From: JBFMEX01 sp040752215
GTDB taxonomy: Bacteria > Pseudomonadota > Alphaproteobacteria > Rhizobiales > Hyphomicrobiaceae
Assembly: GCA_040752215.1 (NCBI GenBank)
Contig: JBFMEX010000031.1
Span: 1-23,128 of the forward strand
Length of the DNA: 23,128 nucleotides
Reading direction: 5' to 3'
Numbering within the stretch: the first letter of the stretch is position 1; the number at the start of each line of letters is the position of its first letter. The position numbers and the translations under genes are program-made. Below the pieces are notes generated by a model that was not told the origin of the DNA, did no database searches, and saw only the letters and a program-made list of their open reading frames with translations. Below are positions 14,103-20,331 of the stretch, one piece after another.

Positions 14103-14133
14103 AGAATAGGATCTGTAGCAACTACAGATGCAA
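14103..14133 (-). promoter_or_regulatory. MerR-type promoter/operator with 19-bp spacer
   Basis: On the minus strand: -35 TTGCAT (complement of 14128-14133), a 19-bp spacer, and -10 TATTCT (complement of 14103-14108). The spacer holds most of the perfect dyad ATCTGTAG-N3-CTACAGAT (14111-14129). A 19-bp spacer with a centred dyad is the hallmark of promoters that MerR-family activators untwist upon metal binding. It drives the mini-gene, merT and GDCCVxC genes, and lies between them and the divergent merR. Predicted transcription start is near 14096, giving a leader of about 60 nt. Confidence 0.88.
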
Positions 14134-14156
14134 GCCCAAACTCCACGCAGGCTCCC

Positions 14157-14579
14157 TTGCCACCACCTGCAGCTCCAGCGCCGCTTGCCATCGGCCGACT
14201 CGCCGATATGACGGGCGTTCACATCGAGACGATCCGTTACTATGAGAAGATCGGGATGCTCCCCAAGCCCGGTCGCACGGCGGGCGGCCATCGCAGCTAC
14301 GCGCCGGAGCACGTCGCCAGGCTGAGCTTCATCCGCCGGGCACGCGAGCTCGGCTTCCCGCTAGAGGCGATCCGCGACCTGCTACGCCTGAACGAGCAAG
14401 GCGCCTGCTGCGAGAGGGCGCGAGACGTCACTGTCGCGCACCGCACCGACGTGCGCCGCAAGATCGCCGATCTCCGGAAGCTCGACCGGGCACTCTCCGC
14501 ACTGATCGACGAATGCCAGCCGACCCGCTGGCCCCATTGCCCAATCATGGACGCGCTCACCGCAGACCCGGCGCGATAG
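14157..14579 (+). CDS. merR: MerR-family metal-responsive regulator (MerR-like Cys triad)
   Basis: A 140-aa regulator with an N-terminal winged HTH (APLAIGRLADMTGVHIETIR, then YYEKIGMLPKPGRTAGGHRS), a dimerisation helix (~88-118) and a C-terminal metal loop. C85 (ACCERARD), C120 (DECQPTR) and C128 (PHCPIMDAL) correspond to the Hg-binding triad C82, C117 and C126 of classical MerR; the 35-residue first spacing is exact, but the second is 8 rather than 9 residues. An extra Cys (C84) precedes the first. The likely start is TTG 14157, since the first in-frame ATG (14208) would delete the first HTH helix; the ribosome site is weak (CAGG). It binds the adjacent dyad and activates the merT operon. 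Hg(II) is the probable inducer, with Pb or Cd as alternatives. Confidence 0.82.
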   Translation: MPPPAAPAPLAIGRLADMTGVHIETIRYYEKIGMLPKPGRTAGGHRSYAPEHVARLSFIRRARELGFPLEAIRDLLRLNEQGACCERARDVTVAHRTDVRRKIADLRKLDRALSALIDECQPTRWPHCPIMDALTADPAR

Positions 14580-14676
14580 ACCGGCTCGCGTCCTGCAAGC
14601 AGGGCAAGATGCGCCCGATGTCCGGCGGGCCTTCGACGAGGTTGCTCACACTCATCTTGCTCCACCTGGGCATCCG

Positions 14677-14736
14677 CCGCACCCCTCGCCACCCGCGGCA
14701 GAGGCGCGCTCCTCCCGCGCGTGGTGAGGGGTGCGG
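14677..14736. repeat. Long imperfect stem-loop between merR and nasT
   Basis: Left arm CCGCACCCCTCGCCAC (14677-14692) pairs with right arm GTGGTGAGGGGTGCGG (14721-14736) at 16 positions with one G-U wobble, across a 28-nt GC-rich loop that can itself pair. It sits 98 nt after merR and 70 nt before nasT. It has no T tract. It may end merR transcription, belong to a REP-like family, or lie in the nasT leader. The rest of the 227-bp gap has no visible gene. Confidence 0.5.
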
Positions 14737-14806
14737 AGAGGGCGCACGGGCAGCGCCGACGATGCCGCGCTTGCTCTTCTGTTGCGGCGCACCCAAAATG
14801 GCCCGC

Positions 14807-15409
14807 ATGGGCGATCGACCACTGCACATTCTCATCATCGACGAAAGCCGCATCCGAGCCTCGATCATCGAGCAGGGGCTGCGCGAGGCTGGCCATACGC
14901 GTGTCACCTTGCTCGAGGAGGCGGCGCCGCTGATGCGCCGCATCGTCGAGATCGACCCCGACGTGGTGTTCATCGACCTCGAAAGCCCGAACCGCGACCA
15001 GCTCGAGCACATGTTCCAGGTCTCGCGGGCGCTCAAGAGGCCGGTCGCCATGTTCGTCGACAGCTCCGACCGCGCCTCGATCGAGGCGGCGATCGACGCC
15101 GGCGTGTCGGCCTACGTCGTCGACGGGCTGAAGAAAGAGCGCGTCAAGTCGATCCTCGACACCGCAGTCGGCCGCTTCAACGCGTTCAGTCGCCTGCAAG
15201 ACGAGCTCGCCGAGGCCAAGGACGAGCTCGCCGCGCGCAAGTCGATCGATCGGGCCAAGGGCATTCTGATGCGCACGCGCGGGCTGTCAGAGGACGAGGC
15301 CTACGCATTGCTGCGCAGGACGGCCATGAACCAGGGGCGCAAGATCGCAGCGGTCGCCGAGAGCGTCGTCGTGGCGGCCTCGCTGCTCGGCGGAGGAGAG
15401 ACGACATGA
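14807..15409 (+). CDS. nasT: NasT-type ANTAR antiterminator (nitrate regulation)
   Basis: A 200-aa response-regulator-like protein: an N-terminal pseudo-receiver (LHILIIDESRIRASIIEQGL, VVFIDLESPN) and a C-terminal ANTAR RNA-binding domain (~140-198; SIDRAKGILMRTRGLSEDEA...LLRRTAMNQGRKIA). NasT binds tandem hairpins in the leader of nitrate assimilation transcripts and prevents termination. In the absence of nitrate it is held by NasS. The gene is followed with an ATGA overlap by nasS, the usual arrangement. ATG 14807 is chosen because it yields the standard short N-terminus; ATG 14798 and 14762 are also in frame and no start has a good Shine-Dalgarno, so the exact start is uncertain. Confidence 0.88.
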   Translation: MGDRPLHILIIDESRIRASIIEQGLREAGHTRVTLLEEAAPLMRRIVEIDPDVVFIDLESPNRDQLEHMFQVSRALKRPVAMFVDSSDRASIEAAIDAGVSAYVVDGLKKERVKSILDTAVGRFNAFSRLQDELAEAKDELAARKSIDRAKGILMRTRGLSEDEAYALLRRTAMNQGRKIAAVAESVVVAASLLGGGETT

Positions 15410-16644
15410 TCACGCCCGGGAAGATGGAGCGAAAGCTCGACGAGGTTCGTATCGGCTTCATACCGCTCTCCGACGTGGCGCCGGTGGCAGTGGCCGCAGG
15501 GCTCGGATTCGCGGAGGAGGAAGGCCTGCGGGTGACGCTGCTGCGCGAGACCTCGTGGGCGACGCTGCGCGATCGGATGGCGGTCGGGACCATCGACGCC
15601 GCGCACATGCTGGCGCCGATGCCGATCGCGGCCAACCTCGGCCTCGGACCGCTGCCGATGTCGCTCGTCGTGCCGATGGCGCTCGGCTTCGGCGGCAACA
15701 CGGTGACGGTGTCACGTGCGGTCTGGGAGGCTCTCGTGCGGCTCGGCGCGCCCGGCGATCTCGACGCGGCCGCGACCGCGACGGCGATGGCGCGGCTGGT
15801 CGCCGGTCGCCGCGCGCGAGGTGAGCCGCGACCTGTGCTCGGGATCGTGCATCACTACTCGGCGCACCACTACGAGCTTGCGTATTGGCTCGCGTCGGCG
15901 GGGGTGGAACCGGGGCGTGACGTGGAGCTCGTCGTCGTGCCGCCGTCGCTCATGGCGGCGGCGCTCGAGGCCCGCCAGCTCGATGGCTTCTGCGCCGGTG
16001 AGCCGTGGGGCAGCGTGGCCGTCGCCGAGGGCGCCGGGCACATCCTGACCACCAAGGCGCACATCTGGCGCTCGAGTCCGGAGAAGGTGCTCGCCGTGCG
16101 CAGGGACTGGGCGGAAGAGGACGCGGAGCGGCTGGCGCGGCTCGTCCGGGCCGTCTACAGGGCCGCGGTGTGGTGTGACGAGCCCGCGAACCGTGATCGC
16201 CTCGTCGACTACCTCGCCGGAGGCGAGCTGCTCGCGCAGCCGGCCGCGGTGGTGAGGCCGGGCATCGCCCGCGAGCTCGATCTCGGCGACGGTCTCAGGG
16301 CCAACGTTGCCGGCTTTCTCACCTTCGCCGAGCGGGCGGCGACGTTTCCCTGGGTCAGCCATGCGCTGTGGCTCTACACGCAGATGGTGCGCTGGCGGCA
16401 GGTCGGGTTCTCGGCGGCGTCGGCCGAGATCGCCGGCGCCACCTACCGGCCGGATCTCTACCGGGCTGCGCTGGCGCCGCTCGGAGTGGCGGTCCCTTCG
16501 GCCAGCTCCAAGGTCGAAGGTGCGCTGACGCGCGAGACGCCGGTCGGCACGGCCACCGGGCGGCTCACCATCGGACCCGACGGGTTCTTCGACGGCCGCA
16601 TGTTCGATCCCGACCGTGTCGCCGAGTACCTGAGCGAGCATTGA
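15406..16644 (+). CDS. nasS: NasS-type cytoplasmic nitrate sensor
   Basis: A 412-aa protein of the NrtA/CmpA solute-binding family that has no signal peptide or Tat motif, as expected for NasS, a cytoplasmic sensor. It aligns by eye with NrtA encoded downstream: RIGFIPLSDVAPVAVAAGLG versus KLGYIALTDAAPLIVAKEKG, and later DGFCAGEPWGS versus DAFCVGEPWNE. NasS binds NasT without nitrate and releases it when nitrate binds. ATG 15406 overlaps the nasT stop (ATGA) and has GGAGGAGAG upstream. It is followed by a 448-bp region containing NtrC, sigma-54 and leader signals for nrtA, so nasTS and nrtABD-nirBD appear to be separate transcription units. The alternative, a second periplasmic binding protein, is unlikely without an export signal. 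Confidence 0.88.
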   Translation: MITPGKMERKLDEVRIGFIPLSDVAPVAVAAGLGFAEEEGLRVTLLRETSWATLRDRMAVGTIDAAHMLAPMPIAANLGLGPLPMSLVVPMALGFGGNTVTVSRAVWEALVRLGAPGDLDAAATATAMARLVAGRRARGEPRPVLGIVHHYSAHHYELAYWLASAGVEPGRDVELVVVPPSLMAAALEARQLDGFCAGEPWGSVAVAEGAGHILTTKAHIWRSSPEKVLAVRRDWAEEDAERLARLVRAVYRAAVWCDEPANRDRLVDYLAGGELLAQPAAVVRPGIARELDLGDGLRANVAGFLTFAERAATFPWVSHALWLYTQMVRWRQVGFSAASAEIAGATYRPDLYRAALAPLGVAVPSASSKVEGALTRETPVGTATGRLTIGPDGFFDGRMFDPDRVAEYLSEH

Positions 16645-16710
16645 CGGGCGGCCCCAACGCGGACTTCGCAGATCGGTATGCGCCGCTTCAGGGGCACCCC
16701 GATGCTGCGC

Positions 16711-16727
16711 TGCACATCTGTTGAGCA
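16711..16727. promoter_or_regulatory. NtrC-binding-site candidate
   Basis: TGCACATCTGTTGAGCA resembles the NtrC consensus TGCACY-N5-RGTGCA and fits the TGC-N11-GCA core, with one mismatch in the inner right half-site. It is centred about 125 bp upstream of the sigma-54 promoter, the usual enhancer distance. Confidence 0.5.
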
Positions 16728-16833
16728 ATCGCACAACGCATAAGCGGCAGGGCCGCCGCCCCGCCCTCGATCGGGATCGACGCAGGACGCATAGCCAATT
16801 GAAATAGATGAGATTATTTCGCCACCGCGAAGC

Positions 16834-16848
16834 TGGCACGCATTCTGC
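16834..16848 (+). promoter_or_regulatory. Sigma-54 promoter of the nrt-nir operon
   Basis: TGGCACG-CATT-CTGC carries the invariant -24 GG (16835-16836) and -12 GC (16847-16848) with correct 10-bp spacing and the full TGGCACG box. Predicted transcription start is near 16860. It lies upstream of nrtA on the coding strand and downstream of an NtrC-like site, which together indicate nitrogen-limitation control. Confidence 0.8.
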
Positions 16849-16859
16849 AACACCCACTC

Positions 16860-17092
16860 TGCAAACTGTTATTCAAGCGGGCCGATGCCGGCTCGCTCCG
16901 AACCCGAGAACGGCCCGACGGAGGGCCCACGGCAACGCTGCCGACAGGGGACGAGGGGAGGCCGGACCGGCTGCCCCGCAAGTCCTTGTCGTGCAGCGTT
17001 TTTTGCATTCCCGGGCGGAGTGAGGCGGTGTGCGGTCCACGGCCGGCAGATCCTCGCAGCATCGCGAGGCCGATCCAACGAGGAGCACGAGA
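16860..17092 (+). promoter_or_regulatory. nrtA leader with tandem hexaloop hairpins, NasT target candidate
   Basis: The 233-nt leader after the sigma-54 start contains two adjacent hairpins with six-base loops: GGCCC-GACGGA-GGGCC (16912-16927) and CGGC-AACGCT-GCCG (16930-16943). The second loop has A at 1 and G at 4, as ANTAR targets require; the first has G at 4 but G at 1. A stable hairpin (16955-16977) and a terminator-like element with six Ts follow. This is the architecture of NasT-controlled antitermination leaders, and nasT and nasS lie just upstream. Confidence 0.55.
16970..17004 (+). terminator. Leader terminator (attenuator) before nrtA
   Basis: GCTGC (16970-16974) pairs with GCAGC (16993-16997), with an inner GCAA-GTCC-TTGT stem, followed by TTTTTT (16999-17004). 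The left arm is shared with the alternative hairpin GGGG...CCCC (16955-16977), so the two cannot form together. The stem is short and has an internal loop, so its strength is doubtful. Confidence 0.4.
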
Positions 17093-18421
17093 ATGAGCAT
17101 GAAGCAGCCGCGTCGCCCGCAGTCGATCGCCATCGATCGCCGCACGTTTCTCAAGCAGTCCGCGGCGACGGCGTCCACCGCGGCGCTGTTCTCGGCGATC
17201 AAGGCGGCATTCCCGGGTGGCGCTTTCGCGCAAGGCGCGGGGCCGGAGGTGAAGGGCACCAAGCTCGGCTACATCGCGCTGACCGACGCCGCGCCGCTCA
17301 TCGTTGCCAAGGAGAAGGGCCTCTACGACAAGTACGGCCTGCCGGAGATGGAGATCCTGAAGCAGGCTTCGTGGGGCGCGACGCGTGACAACATGGCGCT
17401 CGGCACCAAGGCCAACGGCATCGACGGCGGCCACATCCTTTCGCCCAAGCCGTACCTCTACGGTACCGGCAAGGTGATGCAGAACAACCAGCCGCTGCCG
17501 ATGTACACGCTGCTGCGCCTCAACGAGGACTGCCAGGGCCTGTCGGTCTCCAACGAGTACAAGGATCTGCCCGTCGGCACCGACGCCTCGCCGCTCAAGG
17601 AGGCGTTCGCCAAGAAGAAGGCGGCCGGAAAGGAGGTGAAGGTGGCGATGACCTTCCCCGGCGGCACGCACGATCTGTGGCTCCGCTACTGGCTCGCCGC
17701 CGGCGGCATCGATCCCGACAAGGACGTCTCGACCATCGTCGTGCCGCCGCCGCAGATGGTGGCCAACATGAAGGTCGGCAACATGGATGCGTTCTGCGTC
17801 GGCGAGCCGTGGAACGAGCAGCTCGTCAACCAGGACATCGGCTTCACCGCCGCCACCACGGGCGAAATCTGGTTCAAGCATCCGGAGAAGGTTCTCGGCA
17901 TGCGCGCCGACTGGGTCGACGCCAATCCCAAGGCCGCGCTCGCGATCATGATGGCGACCATGGAGGCGCAACAGTGGTGCGAGAAGATGGAGAATAAGGA
18001 GGAGATGGCGACCATCATCGGCAAGCGGCAGTGGTTCAACGTGCCGGTGCCGGACATCATCGGCCGCATCAAGGGCGACATCAACTACGGCCGCGGAAAG
18101 GTCGCCAAAGGCACCAACCTGTTGATGAAGTTCTGGGGCGAGAAGGGCGAGGTCTCCTATCCGTGGAAAAGCCTCGATGCGTGGTTCGTTACCGAGAACA
18201 TCCGCTGGGGCAAGTTCGAGCCGACGCTGGACATCAAGGCGCTCGTCGACAAGACCAACCGCTCGGACCTGTGGCTCGAGGCGGCGAAGACGCTCGGGCT
18301 CGCCAATCCGCCGTCGGGTGACAGCCGTGGGGTCGAGAAATTCTTCGACGGCAAGGTGTTCGATCCGGCCGATCCGATGGCCTACCTGAAGTCGCTCTCG
18401 ATCAAGCGCGCGGTCGCCTGA
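17093..18421 (+). CDS. nrtA: Nitrate/nitrite ABC transporter substrate-binding protein
   Basis: A 442-aa periplasmic binding protein of the NrtA/CmpA family. A Tat signal, RRTFLK at residues 16-21 followed by a hydrophobic SAATASTAALFSAIKAAFPG segment, sends it out folded. The mature part has the family motifs KLGYIALTDAAPLIVAKEKG, QASWGATRDNMALG, GGHILSPKPYL and MDAFCVGEPWNEQLV. It captures nitrate (or nitrite) and hands it to NrtB. The start at 17093 has GAGGAG 7-8 nt upstream. It is the first gene of the nrt-nir operon and follows an attenuator-like leader. It is a paralogue of the sensor NasS encoded upstream. Confidence 0.92.
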   Translation: MSMKQPRRPQSIAIDRRTFLKQSAATASTAALFSAIKAAFPGGAFAQGAGPEVKGTKLGYIALTDAAPLIVAKEKGLYDKYGLPEMEILKQASWGATRDNMALGTKANGIDGGHILSPKPYLYGTGKVMQNNQPLPMYTLLRLNEDCQGLSVSNEYKDLPVGTDASPLKEAFAKKKAAGKEVKVAMTFPGGTHDLWLRYWLAAGGIDPDKDVSTIVVPPPQMVANMKVGNMDAFCVGEPWNEQLVNQDIGFTAATTGEIWFKHPEKVLGMRADWVDANPKAALAIMMATMEAQQWCEKMENKEEMATIIGKRQWFNVPVPDIIGRIKGDINYGRGKVAKGTNLLMKFWGEKGEVSYPWKSLDAWFVTENIRWGKFEPTLDIKALVDKTNRSDLWLEAAKTLGLANPPSGDSRGVEKFFDGKVFDPADPMAYLKSLSIKRAVA

Positions 18422-18454
18422 GCGGACGCCGACCAAACAAGCGAGGACTCCTTC

Positions 18455-19420
18455 ATGCAACACGTGACCACACGAGGGCCGCTCGTCGCGACCGCGGCCG
18501 GCGCGCTGCCGGCCTCGGTCGCCGCGCTGGTTGAAGGCGAGGCGGCGTCGCCGCCCGCCGTCACCGCGACGGCGAAGGGAGCCACTGCGGCGGCGCCTCC
18601 CGCTGCGGCGGGGGCGATGACGCGCATCTGGCGCGCCAAGGCCGATAGCCTGCTCGCCACCCTGCTGCCGCCGCTGGTCGTGCTGCTCGTCGGTCTGCTG
18701 TTCTGGGAGCTCGCCTGTGCCAGCCCGAAGTCGTCGCTGCCGTCGCCGTCGCGGATCTGGGCCGACGCCAAGGACCTGATCGTCGATCCGTTCTTCGTCG
18801 CCGGCCCGCAGGACATCGGCCTCGGCTGGCGGGTGCTGACGAGCTTGGGGCGCGTCGCGATCGGGTTCTCTATCGCGGCCGTGGTCGGCATCGCGCTCGG
18901 CGCGCTGGTCGGCCAGAGCCAGTGGGCGATGCGTGGGCTCGACCCGATCTTCCAGATCCTGCGCACGGTGCCGCCTCTCGCCTGGCTGCCGATCTCGCTC
19001 GCCGCGTTCCGCGATGCCAACCCGTCGGCAATCTTCGTGATCTTCATCACCGCGATCTGGCCGATCATCATCAATACCGCGGTGGGCATCCGCAACATCC
19101 CGCAGGACTACCGCAACGTCGCCGAGGTGTTGCGCTTGAACCAGCTCGAGTTCTTCTGGCGGATCATGGTGCCGTCGGCCGCGCCCTACATGTTCACCGG
19201 GCTCAGGATCGGCATCGGCCTCTCCTGGCTGGCGATCGTCGCCGCCGAAATGCTGACCGGCGGCGTCGGCATCGGCTTCTTCATCTGGGACGCGTGGAAC
19301 TCCTCGCGGCTTTCCGACATCGTCGTCGCGCTCGTCTACATCGGCGCGGTCGGATTCCTGCTCGATCGCGTGGTTGCGTTCGTCGGCCGCGTCGCTACCC
19401 GCGGCACTGCGGAAGCCTGA
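18455..19420 (+). CDS. nrtB: Nitrate ABC transporter permease
   Basis: A 321-aa inner-membrane permease of the binding-protein-dependent transport family. The first ~55 residues are an Ala/Thr-rich, low-complexity cytoplasmic extension, then about six membrane segments (LLPPLVVLLVGLLFWELACA, VAIGFSIAAVVGIALGALVG, and others). The EAA coupling loop is near RNVAEVLRLNQLEFFWRIMV. It forms the nitrate path with NrtA and the ATPase NrtD. The start at 18455 has GAGGAC 8 nt upstream; ATG 18616 (MTRIWRAKAD), preceded by GGGGCG, would remove the extension and cannot be excluded. It lies 33 bp after nrtA and 12 bp before nrtD. Confidence 0.9.
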   Translation: MQHVTTRGPLVATAAGALPASVAALVEGEAASPPAVTATAKGATAAAPPAAAGAMTRIWRAKADSLLATLLPPLVVLLVGLLFWELACASPKSSLPSPSRIWADAKDLIVDPFFVAGPQDIGLGWRVLTSLGRVAIGFSIAAVVGIALGALVGQSQWAMRGLDPIFQILRTVPPLAWLPISLAAFRDANPSAIFVIFITAIWPIIINTAVGIRNIPQDYRNVAEVLRLNQLEFFWRIMVPSAAPYMFTGLRIGIGLSWLAIVAAEMLTGGVGIGFFIWDAWNSSRLSDIVVALVYIGAVGFLLDRVVAFVGRVATRGTAEA

Positions 19421-19432
19421 GGAGGAACGGAC

Positions 19433-20290
19433 ATGATAGCTCCCGTAGACGCCATACCCCACTCGCAGCCGCGTGTGCTGCGCCAGGGCGCGAGCTTCCT
19501 CAAGCTCGACCACGTCGACAAGTCGTTCACCCGCGGCTCGGAGACGAGCGAGGTGCTGAAGAACATCAACCTCACCATCGACAAGGGCGAGTACGTCTCC
19601 ATCATCGGCCACTCGGGCTGCGGAAAGTCGACGCTGCTCAATCTGGTCGCGGGCTTGACGCAGGTAACGCGCGGCGCGGTGCTGCTCGAGGACCAGGAGG
19701 TGAACGCGCCCGGCCCCGAGCGCGCGGTCGTGTTCCAGAACCACTCGCTGCTGCCGTGGCTGACCGTCTACGAGAACGTCAAGCTGGCGGTCGACAAGGT
19801 GTTCCGCGCCACGCGATCGCGCGCCGAGCGCCACGAGTGGGTGCTCGCCAACCTCGACCTCGTGCAAATGCGCCATGCCAAGGACAAGCGCCCGGCAGAG
19901 ATCTCCGGCGGCATGAAGCAGCGCGTCGGCATTGCGCGTGCGCTCGCCATGGAGCCGAAGGTGCTGCTGCTCGACGAGCCGTTCGGCGCGCTCGACGCGC
20001 TGACGCGCGCGCATCTGCAGGACCAGGTCATGGAGATACACGCCCGGCTCGGCAACACGGTGATCATGATCACCCACGACGTCGACGAGGCGGTGCTGCT
20101 GTCCGACCGCATCGTGATGATGACCAACGGACCGTCGGCGCGGATCGGCGAGGTGCTGAACGTCGGCCTGCCGCGGCCGCGCAAGCGTCTCGAGCTCGTC
20201 GAGGATCCGACCTACACGCACGCACGGGCGGCGGTGCTCGCATTCCTCTATGCGCGCCATGCCGCGCCGAAGCTCGAGGCGGCGGAATGA
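19433..20290 (+). CDS. nrtD: Nitrate ABC transporter ATP-binding protein
   Basis: A 285-aa ABC ATPase. Walker A is GHSGCGKST, the Q-loop is in VVFQNHSLLPWLTV, the signature is ISGGMKQR, Walker B is VLLLDEPFGALDAL and the switch His is in MITHDVDEA. It is of the single-domain NrtD type, without the binding-protein fusion of cyanobacterial NrtC. It energises nitrate uptake through NrtB from the cytoplasmic side. The start at 19433 is preceded by GAGGAGGAACGGAC. Its stop overlaps a 14-codon mini-ORF as ATGA, which bridges to nirB. Confidence 0.92.
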   Translation: MIAPVDAIPHSQPRVLRQGASFLKLDHVDKSFTRGSETSEVLKNINLTIDKGEYVSIIGHSGCGKSTLLNLVAGLTQVTRGAVLLEDQEVNAPGPERAVVFQNHSLLPWLTVYENVKLAVDKVFRATRSRAERHEWVLANLDLVQMRHAKDKRPAEISGGMKQRVGIARALAMEPKVLLLDEPFGALDALTRAHLQDQVMEIHARLGNTVIMITHDVDEAVLLSDRIVMMTNGPSARIGEVLNVGLPRPRKRLELVEDPTYTHARAAVLAFLYARHAAPKLEAAE

Positions 20291-20331
20291 GCAACGCAGC
20301 GACGGGGCTCCGGCGGGGAGGCGCGGCATGA
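20287..20331 (+). CDS. 14-codon mini-ORF coupling nrtD to nirB
   Basis: ATG 20287 overlaps the nrtD stop (ATGA), and the TGA stop at 20329-20331 overlaps the nirB start (ATGA). It encodes MSNAATGLRRGGAA. A nirB ribosome site (GGGGAGG) lies inside it, so translating ribosomes would pass from nrtD through this frame to nirB. The peptide itself probably has no function. Confidence 0.35.
   Translation: MSNAATGLRRGGAA

Noticed and set aside
14208..14579. merR starting at ATG 14208
   Set aside because: This would remove AIGRLAD, the first helix of the DNA-binding domain; the TTG at 14157 gives the normal MerR length.
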